Source of the DNA: Morchella semilibera
Taxonomy: Eukaryota; Ascomycota; Pezizomycetes; Pezizales; Morchellaceae
DNA length: 64,000 nucleotides
Direction of reading: 5' to 3'
NCBI GenBank assembly: GCA_009192285.1
Contig: CM018607.1
Location: forward strand, 1,487,736 to 1,551,735
The notes beneath the pieces were generated by a model. It worked only from the letters and a program-made list of their open reading frames with translations, did no database searches and was not told the origin of the DNA. Below are positions 36,639 to 47,855 of this stretch, one piece after another. Position numbers and translations under genes: made by a program. The first letter of the stretch is position 1, and each line of letters opens with the position of its first letter.

Positions 36639-36960
36639 AGAGCGTATTTACCAAGTGTCAAAACCCACAATTTACACTTTGCCATATTAAAAAGTGGGTT
36701 GCCGAAACTGTCAATTCTGACTAGGCCCACAGGTGGGGGATGTAGTATACGCCTGGATATGTTTACTATACTGTGTGTAGTTCATATCCATCCAGCGTGT
36801 TTTACAGTAAGCGTGAAGAATTATTTATCTATGGGGTTTTTCCTATCATCCTTCTTGATGTAGTTAATTAGGTAACTGAGGGGAAGTGTCAATTTTGCCT
36901 CTCGCAACCGTCATTCTTAAAGTGTCAATTGTCGAATTTGACACTTGGTAAATACGCTCT
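36639..36960. mobile_element. MITE-like element with perfect 24-base terminal inverted repeats
   Basis: AGAGCGTATTTACCAAGTGT plus CAAA at the left end is matched perfectly, inverted, at 36937-36960. A direct ATT lies immediately outside both ends (36636-36638 and 36961-36963), which could be a 3-base target duplication as made by PIF/Harbinger-type transposases. The 322-base body is non-coding. Confidence 0.8.
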
Positions 36961-38021
36961 ATTGACAGGGGTGGTGGTGGTCTCAAAACTACTGCTATAT
37001 AGACCAGATTTACGCTTGGTGCTGATAGGCGGAGTCTCGCAATATCAGCGGCTTTCGGGAGTGCAAGCAGGTCGTATTACAGGGTCGAGGGTTTGCCTGC
37101 CTACCCACATCCAAGACCGTGACATTGTATACGTACCGCGCGCTACTTCTCGACAAACCCTCTATCCCCACTCCACTAGATCTGAGTTCTGGGTGAGGAG
37201 GGGTGTGTGTACCTGCACGAATAAGCGAGGTTTTGTTCGCGGGTCCGCCTTGGTTCGTACCTACTACATACAAATACGGGGGTGGTGGGTTCGGGGTTCA
37301 GTGGTAGTTTAATGAATCAAACGATCTCTGTGACACATGTGGCATCCATGTACCCCACCGCCCGTAAGTATACCGACCCAATGGATTTCCTACAGCTATC
37401 TTCTCAAGCGGAAACATCAAGTATGTGCTGCCCCAAACGATACCAAAATATCTTATCGTAGCCATCCACCACCGTGGTTGACTCTCGAGAGGTACCCCAC
37501 ACTAGGATGGATTTCATCAATAGCCAGGTCACGATCAGAACCATATGGTCCCCCAGACCGAGACGGGTAGTACCAGTTGTGGAGTAGATCCTCTCTCTAC
37601 ATACATGTATCCTCCCGATAGATACGGGAGCCGACTAGAGGGACCTAGAATTAGGAAGGGTCGTGCCGTGCTGCTAGTTAGGGCCGGCCTCATAACTACC
37701 GCTAGCAGGACTAGTTCTGCGCAAGAGCGGTAGACCACAGCGTACATCTGGTCACGGAGGTAGCTTTGAGGCCAACCCTGTCCCACTTGGGAAGTAACCT
37801 ATTTAGGAAGTTCAAAGCGTACCAACCAAGGGACCGAGTGATTTACTGTGCGCCAAGCTAATACTTGACGACACGATATATACAATATAATCTCTTACTG
37901 CGCTTGATTGTATCAGCGTCTTAGTGAGATAGCTAAGTAGGCAGCATACATACACTGTGCTAAGATGAATCGTCATTCTAAGCATCTTCCGTGTCTAACG
38001 TTTGGGGGAGTCAAGATGGGT

Positions 38022-40557
38022 TTAAACGTCGTCGATGTTTGCAATCGATCGCCGGGTTGTTTTTGTTTTTGTTTTTTGTTTTTTTGTCAGCTCGAGCCCT
38101 GCACGGGCTCTTTGATCCCTTATCCTCCTACTCCTCCTCCTCTTCACCTCCATCATGTTCCGCCGGGGGTCTTCTGTTCCATTCCCATCTGTTCCGCCCT
38201 CACCCTCATCCTCAGTTGCCCCGCCCTCTACTCTATAGCTATCATCATCTACTAAGAGCATCTCCGCTCCCGTTTCGGGCCGTTCAACCTCTAACTCGGA
38301 CGCATACCCTTCTACTCTACAACCTTCCGCCCCAGACGCCTGTATTTTTCCCGCCGGCTGCATCTGAACCATGCACGGTTCGTCCTCTCGTGAATTATGG
38401 TCCCGATATCTGCCCCCTTGGGCCTCAGGTCCTTGCATCCTATCCTTTTGTTTTTCGGGCTGCCCACTTCCCTCCTGTTTATCTTGCGTCTTCTCGGTCC
38501 CTGGGCCCCCCCTCCCTGCCGAGAGATCAAGCATATGGAACCAAGGGTCGCAAAAGGCTCCGCCCTGCGACCGAGTGCCCTTGCCGGCCCTCTCACTAGG
38601 CTCTTCACCCCGTTCTTGCACTACTGTAGGCTCTTGCGTCTCGGGGCCCCGGCTCCCCCTCCCCGCTTGCAGATCAAGCATGTGGAACCACGGGTCGAGG
38701 AACAGCCTCCCCTGCCTCCCAGGCGCCCCGAGGCTGTCCCCCAAAGGTTCTTGATTCTCTCCGCCTTGCGCTAAAGGCTCCTGGCTCATTTCCTGTGGTA
38801 GCTCGTGCATGAGGGATTGTGCACAGGGCGACTGTCTCCCCTGTAAATGAAGCTCCTCCTTGTCCCTTCTACCTCGCTGAAGGTTCCTTACCTCTCGGAG
38901 CCGAGGCTCCCGGCCTATTTCCGCTTGCATTTGTCTCTGTCCCTGCTGTCCTCCGGGTGCCTGGCTCTTTTCCAGATCAATTTCGGGTGCCTGGCTCTGT
39001 CCCAGATCAATTTCGGGTACCTGGCTCAGTCCCTCTTCTTCCTCAGGCTCCTGGCCTAGTCCCTCTTCCTCAGGCTCCTGGCTCTGACCCTGCTGTTCCT
39101 CGAGTGCCTGGCTCTGCCCTGGCTGGATATATGGTGCATGACTCTGTCTCTGCTGACTCCCCCCACCTGGGCTAGTCGACTCTCTCTCCTGTAAGTGACC
39201 CTCACCTCGCTGCTGGGGCCTTACCTCCCGAAGCCGCGACTCGCGACTTCTATCCGCCGGCATTTGGCTCTGCCCGGTCCTTCCCCCGCGCGCATAGGAT
39301 GATAGACGGACCCGCTGTCTCCCCTGTAAGCGAAGCTCCACACCCCTCCCTACTGGGGACTTACCTCCCGAGGCTGAGGCCCCCACTCTCTTCCCACCAC
39401 TGGCACCCCGGCGCTCTCTAGGCCGCACGTAGGGCGGCGGGCGGGGCGGTCGCACGTAGGCTGGTGGGCGGGGCGGCTGTATTGCCTGTGAGTAAAACTT
39501 TTGCTTGTCACCCTCTACCTCGTTGAAGGGGCCTTACATCTGGAAGCTGAGGCCCCTGATAGCTTTCCATAAACATTTGTCTCCGTCTGTGTTGTAGCTC
39601 AGATGCCTGCCTCCGCCCCGGTTGGGCCTTTTTCGGTGCCTGGCTCTGTTCATCCTCCTGTTCCCCGGGACGTACCTGGTCCGCCTGCAGCAACGGAGAG
39701 GGTTGCGGTCTCTCTTGTACTGGTGGATCCCGAGTCCCAACTTCTCGCGCTACATGTTCTTCTTCTTGCGGCTGGGGGTTTGGGGTCCCTTCACTTTGCG
39801 CTTCTGGCACCCGGGCGCCCTGTTCCTGTACTTGTGTCCTTTGCCATGGCGCCCGGGCGCTCTGTTCCTGTACTTGAGCTCTTTGCCCTGGCTCCCGGGT
39901 TATGTGCAGCCAGGGAAAGAGAAACTGCCTGACTTGCAACAGGGAGAGCCGTCTCCCAGATACATTTACTATGCTATCTCGGGGTCCCAACCGCTGTGGC
40001 TGGCCCCTCTGACTTTGGTTGAACCTCACCACCCGTGGATCTATGGGGATCCTGCAGAGTCTTTGCAGCTGCCGCTGCTCTCGGCGGCGGCGCTCCTCCC
40101 GTCCGTGAGCCACAAGAAGCTGCATCACCCTCTCACCGACCTCCGGCAACCGCGGCGCTTCCGCCGGCACGCCAACGACATCGAAGCTCACCTGTAACTT
40201 GCACACCGGATTATTCCCATCCAGTATCTCGTTCTGCTCGTACGTCGCCTCCAGGACCTGTCTCCTCCACCACCTCATGTCGAGCGGCTTCGCCGCGGGC
40301 GCGACTAGAATGTCGTAGTCCACCTTTAGCTGCGCCCTCTGCCCGGGTGCTGCCCTCGACATCTTGAAGTTTACCAGTAGGTGCGGCATCCGGCTCCTTC
40401 TTCCTTGTAAGCTGTGGCTGGCTCTGCGCGGCGGTGTGTTCCTCCATGAGCTCTTTGCGGATCCGCCAGGTCTCTTGCGGCCCGGACGTGGGGCGTGCCC
40501 CGCGGTGCTGGTGCTCTCGGTGCTGACAGTGAGTAGGGTGTTCGGACGGCCTGCCAT
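38022..40557 (-). CDS. Low-complexity repeat protein B (Gln/Glu/Arg-rich, unknown)
   Basis: Exon 39538-40557 (from MAGRPNTLL) and exon 38022-39485 are joined in frame by a 52-base intron with donor GTAAGG and acceptor CTCACAG, giving about 827 residues. Residues about 55-190 look ordered (MPHLLVNFKMSRAAPG, KVDYDILVAP, MRWWRRQVLEATYEQNEILDG) but I do not recognise the domain. The rest is repetitive: SQAPE/GQSQ motifs, two DPWFHMLDLxAGRG blocks, and several LREVRPQQRG units whose DNA resembles the intron. The C-terminus is basic (KRRRSRRIRDQRARAG) and may target the nucleus. Further introns are possible. The true start could lie upstream near 40649 (MGDEAPEIPELES) if another intron exists. Base composition is much more GC-rich than the flanks. 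Confidence 0.55.
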
Positions 40558-40655
40558 TTTAGGGTTCGTCCGTTTTGCACCTGGTGGGGACGTTGCCCCT
40601 CTCCCTCTTGTGATTCTAGTTCTGGTATTTCTGGAGCCTCGTCTCCCATCTATAA

Positions 40656-43275
40656 TTAAGGTGTCTCGAGGTCAGCGATTTGCTCCTGTAGTCCTATGGA
40701 CTTTTTATTTTGTACCTCATGTAGCTCCTCCTCTTGCACCCCAGACAGCTCCAGCTGGTCCTCTTCATCAGTCTCGGAGTCTTCGTCCCATAGATCCCAC
40801 TGTATTTTGTCTTGCTCATCCTGCCCCCCAAAAGGCCATGTCCACTCTGGCACCTCAGGCAATTGAGTCCCAGATTCCTCCCCCCACTCTATCTGGTCGT
40901 CCTGCTCCCCCGAAAGCCATCCCCACAATCCCACTTTAGCCAATTGATCATGAGGCGGTCCCTGGACCTCGTCGGTGTCTTGGTCCCATAGGTCCCACCG
41001 TATGTGGTCTTGTCCGTCCTGTTCCCCAAATGGCCATATCCACTCTGGTACTTCGGGCAGTTGGGTCCCAAATTCCTCTCCCCACCGCACCTGGCCATCC
41101 TGTCCCAAAAGCCATCCCCGCAATTCCACTTCGGGCGATTGGGCATGAGGCGGTCCCCGGGTCCTGTCAGTGTCCGCTTGTAAGTGGGAGCCGGGCCGCT
41201 TTCGTCTTGAGCCCGGTTTTGTTCGTCGGGTTGTCTTCCCCCCTGCGGTTCGGGCGTCCGAGGCGCTGCTCCCATCATATCGGGGCCCACCTGCGGCTGA
41301 AACTGCAGCGCTGGACTGCTCCCCCCTTGTGCCTGGCCCTCCTCATCGTGTTCCCCAGAAGATTGTCCCCGCTCTTGAACCCACGGCGCCCCAGGTGTCT
41401 GTACAGCCCCTCCCAGAGTCTCCTCTTCCCCTGCATAGTTGTCGTGTTCCAGTACCTGTCCTTGGGGCGTCTGCCAACGCTCATCCTGTGCCTGGTCCTC
41501 TCCGTCCTGCATCTCGGGAGTCTGTACCCCCGGCGATTGGGGCGCAGGAGAAACCCCCCGGGCCCCCTGTACTAGTTGCTGCACCCGGTGACTTTCTCCC
41601 TGTCTCTGGTTCTGCTCGTTGGGCTGCCATCTCTCTTGTGCGTCAAGGAAGCGAGACGCTAGATCTGATATTCCTAGAGGCTCGACGTCCAGCATCCCAG
41701 CTTGTATCGGGCCCCCATCTGATGCCCCATATATCCGCCCTACCCGCCGTTGTAGTCCAGGTAGCTGCAACTCTCGCCCCGGTGCTTCTGGGGCCTCGTG
41801 GGCTATCTGTAATTGCGGCGCCGGGACACTTCCGCGGGGTTGGCCTCCTCTCTGCGTCCCCATGGAGATAGTCGGGTGTCCTCCTAGGCCCCCAGATGGT
41901 CTCGAGCTCGAGGTGCTCAAAGTCCATGTGTAGACAGGGTGCCTGGCGCCCCTGACTTTGCACACGATCTCCTCCGTCCCACGCTTCATACATGCGCCCG
42001 CTCCTCTCCGCAGGGCATCTGAGGTGCTAGCCCCTGCCCGCCCAGCTCTTCCTCTGCCAGAGCATCGTAGACTGCCAGCGCCCGGGACAACCGCCCTTGT
42101 TTCTGATTGTGTGTTTGGCCTTCCACCCCAGGTATATGCATGTACGCCCCGGCCGGGATGTTGATGCCGGTCTGTATGCAACTGGGGCGTCCGTTCCCGG
42201 ATCCAGTCATATCCATTGCGCCCAGTCCCGTGCACCCACCCCCCCTCCGGGAGAGCTATCTGCGGCCAAGGCGCTCCGTCCGTATCCGTACCCCACTCCT
42301 CCTCCTCCTCCTCCTCCGGCAGAGCTATCTGCAGCCAAGGCGCTCCGTCAGTATCCCCGCCCCACCCCGCCCCCATCGTAGCGTATAACGGGCCGCCTAG
42401 CTGCCAGTCTTCAGCCGGGGCCGGGGCTGGGGGCCGCTTGGGTATTTGTTCGTGTTCTTCGTACCAGCCTTGATCTGCGTATTCTTCGTCTTGATATTCG
42501 TATTCTTCCTCTTCGTCTTGATATTCGTATTCTTCCTCCTCGCCTTGATCTTCGTACCCGTCTTGAGCTTCGTATCTAGCTTCATCTTCGTATTCTTCAT
42601 ACCCGCCTTGATCTTCGTATTCTTCCTCTCCGTCTTGACCCTCGTATTCTTCATACCCCCCTTGACCCTCGTATTCTTCGTACCCGCCTTGGTCCGCGTA
42701 CTCTTCGTATCCGTCTTGATCTCCGTATTCTCCATACCCCCCTTGATCTCCGTATTCTCCATACCCCGCCTTGATCTTCGTATTCTTCGTATCCCGTCTT
42801 GACCCCCGTATTCCTCCTCTTCGTCTTGACCCTCGTATTCTTCGTATCCATCTCCGTCTTCATACTCTCCCTCTTCGTCTTGATCTTCGTACTCCTCGTA
42901 TCCGTTTTTCATCTCCCGTACTCTTTATACCCGCCTTGATCTGCGTATTCTTCATATCCGTCTTGACCCTGGTATTCTTCCTCTCCCTCTTCATCTTGAC
43001 CCTCGTATTCTTCCTCGTCGTCTTCATACCCCCCCTCTCCGTCTTGACCCTCGTACCCTTTCGTACCCACCTTCATCTCCACCTCCGTATCCATCTCCAT
43101 CTCCATCTCCATCTTCATACTCTCCCTCTCCGTCTTGACCCTCGTACCCTCCCTCCCCGCCTTGACCCCCGTATTCTTCGTACCCACCCCCACCCTCGTA
43201 CCCACCTCTACCTCCACCCCACCCACCCCGCGCCACGACGCCCGCGCTCGACACAACGCAGCAGGAACATTGCAT
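40656..43275 (-). CDS. Low-complexity repeat protein A (acidic Tyr-Glu repeats, unknown), frame interrupted
   Basis: The minus strand encodes an acidic Gly/Tyr/Glu repeat tract (YEEYEDQ, YEGQDGE units) from about 43275 to 42440. A Pro/Gln-rich middle follows (open frame ending at 40889). At the 3' end, in another frame (40656-41129), lie two copies of a 66-residue WGEExGTQLPEVPEW...WDLWD block. The parts lie in different frames, so introns, sequence errors or decay must be assumed; I could not find one consistent set of splice sites. The likely start MQCSCCVV (43273-43275) is uncertain. The stop at 40656 lies 100 bases before gene B, so the two could also be one longer gene. No known domain. 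GC-rich like gene B. Confidence 0.4.
40770..41165 (-). repeat. 198-base tandem repeat, two copies
   Basis: The sequence around CCACTGTATTTTGTCTTGCTC (from about 40798) recurs about 198 bases later as CCACCGTATGTGGTCTTGTCC (from about 40996). The period is a multiple of three (66 codons), so the duplication preserves reading frame and encodes the WPFG-QD-Q-WDLWD block twice. Confidence 0.75.
42440..43260 (-). repeat. Degenerate short tandem repeat encoding Tyr-Glu-Glu-Tyr units
   Basis: On the minus strand, units like GAAGAATACGAAGATCAAGG repeat about thirty times with varied spacing over 800 bases. All three minus-strand frames lack stops over most of the tract. Length variation in short G runs (GGCGGG, GGCGGGG, GGGGGG) moves the reading frame. 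Confidence 0.8.
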
Positions 43276-44780
43276 CAGGACCAGGTCCGTGTGTGTATAT
43301 ATACACTGTACTTTCTATCTAAAGTGGGTGGGTGTCTGTGTACATACACGTACATACACACCCTTCTGCCTCCGCTGGTATACATTCCTATAGTTGTAGT
43401 TGGTGGCCTTTAAATTCGCTGGCGCGGTGTAACAGGCCACATATTGATCCCCGTGGCGAACCGCGGGGCGAGCCGCGGGGCCCTCCACAAGCACAAGCAC
43501 AACGCCCTCACAAGCACCCACGCCAGACTGTAATGGAGAAGAGAATTTGTATTGGTATAGTTTTCTTTTTTTTTTTTTGGGGGGGGGGGGGGGTCCGAGT
43601 CAAAGATAACTTATTATGTAGCTATAGAGGATGGAAATCTCGGGCCCTTTTCTATCTAAAACCAAGGATACTTTACACCTCCAGTTTCCGTAACCCGTGC
43701 ACTTTCGGATAAGGTTATTTTGATAGGGGGGTATGTTATCTTGTAGGTGGCAGGGCGGCAGGGCGGCGGGATAGCAAGACGGCGGGACGGCAGGGCGGCA
43801 GGGTGGCAGGGTGGCAGGACAGCAGGACAGCAAGCTAACCTGAAACCACCACCACCACCAGCCCCCCATAAACACCAACCACCAAGACCAGACCACTAGA
43901 ACAGAACAGCAGTCGACAACCCCAACCTGTTTCCCCAGACCCATGTCCAAACCCCCCAACTCCAGCCAATGATGGAAGCGATACCCCGAAAGTGGGCGGT
44001 GATGCATACATATACATAGTAGTCTAGTGACGAAGCTGAAAAGGTGCTAGGGACAACCCCGCCTATCAGGATAATCCATGCCCCCGAGAATTAAACACCT
44101 ATCCCGACAGGACGATACATATCGCGATCGGTCTTTTTCGAGCCCAAAACATCACTTCTTATCCCCGTGCCCGGGATGGATTGCCGTGTCGCCATACAGA
44201 TACCCCAGGGGTGCTAGTTGCCCGGTGAATGGTGGGGCTCGTACCAGTGGTGAGGAGGATCGTAGATGTTTGATTGTTTGATTGTTAGGATCCCGAGGAA
44301 AGGGTTTGCCATGGTCTATATACGGGCTGCATGCATGTGTGAGGTATATCAACCCTCACGTTTTCGGGCAGAGAGTGAGTCACAGTGACGCACTCGCCCG
44401 CCTTGGCACCGCGTGACAGGCCATGACCGACCGGACTGTCGTCTACCTGGCCCAACCAACTAGCTCTCGGGCTGGAGTTTATAGAAAAGTTGAAAAGGTC
44501 TTGCCATATACTCTTTGGAGGGGGGGGGGGTACAATTCCAGTGCCGCCGGCTGCTCTGTTTCTAGATCTACTATATCACAGCCAGGACTCCAAGGCTCCG
44601 ACCTACGCGCTGTAAAGAGGGCTCCTTAGTAGATAGTAGATAGTAGATAGATAGTAGATACACATATCTATCTACACGTATCCGTAGCTAGTTACACCAC
44701 CAATCCACCATCAATCCACCACCAATCCACCATCAATCCACCATCAATCCACCACCCACCCACACCCCACCCACCCCGCC
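43276..44780. other. Intergenic region between repeat gene A and MRE11
   Basis: Simple repeats dominate: a T/G homopolymer at about 43568-43592, GGCAGGGCGGCAGGG-type units at 43748-43830, TAGTAGATAG units at 44627-44660 and CAATCCACCA units at 44700-44750. I find no coding sequence. Confidence 0.5.
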
Positions 44781-47269
44781 CTACCTCCTCCTCAACACAA
44801 TCTCGTCCGCATCCTCGATATCCTCATCATCACTACTAGGGATGCGCACGGCCGCGCGGTGAAACAGCGCATTACTCGCCTGGCTGTCGGTCTGCGTGAA
44901 CGTGAGGCGTGTCTGGCGCGTCGTTGGCGCCGGCGCGCGGACAGTGCGGCGGGCAGCGGGCGCGGGGGCGGCCCTCTTGGGTGCTGGGGCCTTCTTGGGT
45001 GCGGGGGCCTTCTTGGGTGCTGGTGCGGCTTTGCGCGTACGGCTGAGGAGGGGGTTAGTTTTTGGTTGTTAAAGGGAGGGGGGGGGGGGTTACGTTGATC
45101 TTGGGGGTGGGATGATTTCTTCTTCCTCTTCCTCTTCTTCTTCTTCGTCGTCGTCGTCGTCGTCGAGGATCATGATGTCGCTGTCGTCGTCTTCCTCTTC
45201 CTCGCTGACGACCTTCGCGCGGCCCCTGCCCTTGGCCGGTGCCCTTGCAGCGGGGGCCCTCCTTGTCGTTGTGGCGGCGGCCCTTGACCCGCGCCCGCGT
45301 CCCCTCGTTGCCGCCCCCCTCCTCGCCGGCTGGGGCGGAGGCGCTTCCTCCTCGTCCTCGACGTCCTCATCGTCGCTTCTCTCCGCGCCACGCACCACCG
45401 CCGCGGGCTGATCCTCCCACGGCCCGTCCAGGTCCTCGTCCCACCCGGGGGGCATAGGCTTAATCGGCGCGCGCCTCCGCGGCTTCGCAAGCCCCTTTGC
45501 AAACACCTCCTCGAGGTAGCTCTTCTGCGCGTCCACAACCTCCTGGATCTTGTCCTCGTTGAGCTCGTCGTACTCGCGCAGCTTTGCCAGGCAGCTCCTG
45601 AGCGAGTCGTCGACGAACGTCTCAACGGCGTGCCGGTCGTCCTTGTCGATGAAGCGGCCGATGGCGTCGCTGAGCCCGTTTCCCGGGAGGATCTCGAGCG
45701 TGGAGCCCGACAGGAACTCGGACACTAGGTTCTCGACCCTGACGTTGTCGATGCTGCCGCCGTAGTCCTCGAGCAGCGAGGATGCGTTGAGGGGCGTGGA
45801 GGTGGCGCCCGCCTTGGCGCGCCGTGTGCCCGTGGCCTTGCGCCGGTAGAACTGGACCACGTCCTCCACGTTTGCGACCTTTCCGACGAACCGGTTCGAG
45901 AAGCGTTGCGGGTTCTCGGTCTCGAAGCGGCCGCCGTCGGGCGCAGAGTACTCGACGCGCAGGCGGATGAGCGGGAGGGGCGCGTCCTCGGCGGTGGTGT
46001 TGGGGTCGTCCTGCGCCGAGAGCCATGAGGCCACGGCCTCCCCGATGAGCGTGTCGACGAGGCCGCAGAGGTAGGCGGTGACGGCGGTGCGGTTGGAGTT
46101 TCTGGTCGCGAGGCGCTTGAGGGCGGGTTCGTCTGCGAGGACGAGCTCGCGCATGATGAAGGGACGCACGGTCTTGAGGCGGATGGGCTCGAGGTGAAAG
46201 TCGCGGCCTGTGATGGTGAGGATTCCAACGTGCTTGGTGACGGCCTCACCTTCGCAGAGGGAGGTGGCAATGGACGAGCCTGGCTGGATCACGTGGAAGT
46301 TCATTTCGGGGTTGAGGCGCGGGGTGATGAGGCATTCGTGCTCGTGGCCCCAGACGACGAGGTCGAGGAAGTCTTGGAGGAACTTTTCGGGGAGATAGCC
46401 GGTTTCTGTATGGCCGTGACTGGGGTTTGCATCAGTAGTAGTAGCTGGAATAGAGAGACTATGGGTAATGGACGTACTGGTTCTGATGCACACACATCAA
46501 GTTGAACCACTCGTCCTGCTGCACGTCCGGACGGAGGAACTTGACCTTTCCGTCGCGGAACGTTCTAAAGAGCCGCTCGTCACGAACATTAGAGAGCCCA
46601 TAGAGCGCAAGCTTCGTGGACCCCTTCTGGAGCAACACCGGCGTCACCGTGATATTATCATTCTCGGGGGTGCGTCCAAAGTAATTCACCAATCCCGCCA
46701 CGGACAGCAAATCCAGGGCACACAACCTACCCTCCTAACCCCGACATCAGCGCACCAAACAGCGAGAGAGAGAGGAAGGACAAAAAACACAAACCCCACT
46801 CGGATCATCATGGTTCCCATGGATGGAGAAGACGGGTATGGCGACATTGATATCGGGGTCCTCGTAGTTGACGTGTCCGCCGGCGCTCTGGAACTCCTGG
46901 CTCGTGTCGCTGAGGACCTCGATCTCGCAGGGCTTCTCGCCGTAGCAGGTCTCGCGCAGGATGCGCATCGCGTGGTACATGCTCTTGCGCGAGGGCTTGT
47001 TCTCGTGGAATAGGTCGCCGCTCAGCAGCACCATGTCCACGTCGTGTGTCTTGGCCAGCGACATGACCTCGGCGAAGGTCTGCCAGCTGTCGTCGCTGCG
47101 GATGGGGTCGCGCTCGGCATAGCCCAGGTGCGTGTCTGTGGCGAGGAGGATGCGGAGGGTGTCTGTGGGGTTAGATATGGGGTATTAGTTATGGGGGGGG
47201 TATTAGTTATGGGGGGGGGGAGGGGAGGGGAGGGGAGGGGGAGGGAGGGGACTTACTAGGGCCAGACAT
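44781..47269 (-). CDS. MRE11: Double-strand break repair nuclease MRE11
   Basis: Five exons (47257-47269, 46795-47162, 46478-46734, 45094-46419, 44781-45042) join in frame to 2226 bases, 741 residues. This is the nuclease of the MRE11-RAD50-NBS1/XRS2 complex, which resects broken DNA ends and supports telomeres and meiosis. The calcineurin-like phosphoesterase motifs are present: DTHLG (D14, H16), SGDLFHEN (D54), HGNHDDPSG (N121, H122), CVHQNHHGHTE (spliced) and VVWGHEHE (about 234-241). The MRE11 DNA-binding cap region follows ([10 protein letters not shown], YPxR-like RVEYS). The tail has RGA/RGRG repeats (glycine-arginine-rich motif), an acidic stretch and [12 protein letters not shown] repeats. 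Exon 1 is only 13 bases. Intron 1 holds two TATTAGTTATGGGGGGGG copies and GAGGGG repeats. Donor GTTTGT of intron 2 is weak but gives the exact conserved junction [12 protein letters not shown]. Confidence 0.96.
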
Positions 47270-47855
47270 GCTGTGGGTGATGGTGGGGGCAGAACAGAGA
47301 GTGTGAGGGGCAGAACAGACGCGAACAAGGGAAACGCGACGAGACAACACACGACAGGGATTATATGGTCTGTGCGTTGATAAGGTCACGGGGGGGGTAT
47401 TTTCTATCCTCATGAACGATCACTCGGGACTTGAGATCATTGACAGCCGGTGGTGTCGGACAAGAGTGAGAAGTGGTGATTGAGGGGGAGAGAGAGTGTG
47501 TGCTGTTGTGTTGTGTTGGTTGTGTTGTGTGTTGGGTCCACTGGATCATGGGACGGATGGACTGGACTGATTGGATGGATGGGCCGGGTGGGTGGGTGGC
47601 CTGGGGTTGGGGTTGTTGGGTGGACCGGTGGACCGTTGGGGGTTGAGAGTGAATGAACGGGTCGAATGCCGGGCCCGGGCAAGGGGGACGACGTTGGCGT
47701 CTGTGTTACACACAAACTGGGTTCAAGGCCGGGTAAGCCCCGTCAGGCAAACCACACCACATGACGTCTTCATACATGAGAGCGAGCACCTATGACGTTA
47801 TACATATAAGACACCAAATCACAACCTTTTCAACACCAAACACCGCACCGCAACA
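47270..47855. promoter_or_regulatory. Divergent promoter between MRE11 and a hypothetical gene
   Basis: The two genes start 586 bases apart and face away from each other, so they likely share regulatory sequence. TTATACATATAAGAC at about 47797-47811 is a TATA-like element 45 to 59 bases before the plus-strand ATG. A TGTTGTGT-type simple repeat lies at about 47500-47535. Confidence 0.5.

Larger units (their letters stand above)
32981..38021. other. Gene-poor region with inverted-repeat elements
   Basis: No reading frame gives a recognisable protein. Contents I can name are listed separately: a hairpin at 33733-33824, a three-copy 19-base repeat at 35488-35544, and inverted-repeat elements at 36095-36172 and 36639-36960. 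The rest may be degraded mobile DNA. Confidence 0.5.

Noticed and set aside
38371-42388. Many plus-strand frames in the GC-rich repeat region
   Set aside because: They are Pro/Leu-rich shadows of the minus-strand repeat genes, where stop codons are rare due to GC-rich sequence.
40770-43260. Possible CRISPR-like array
   Set aside because: The repeats are degenerate, coding, and lack constant repeat-spacer structure; the organism is eukaryotic.
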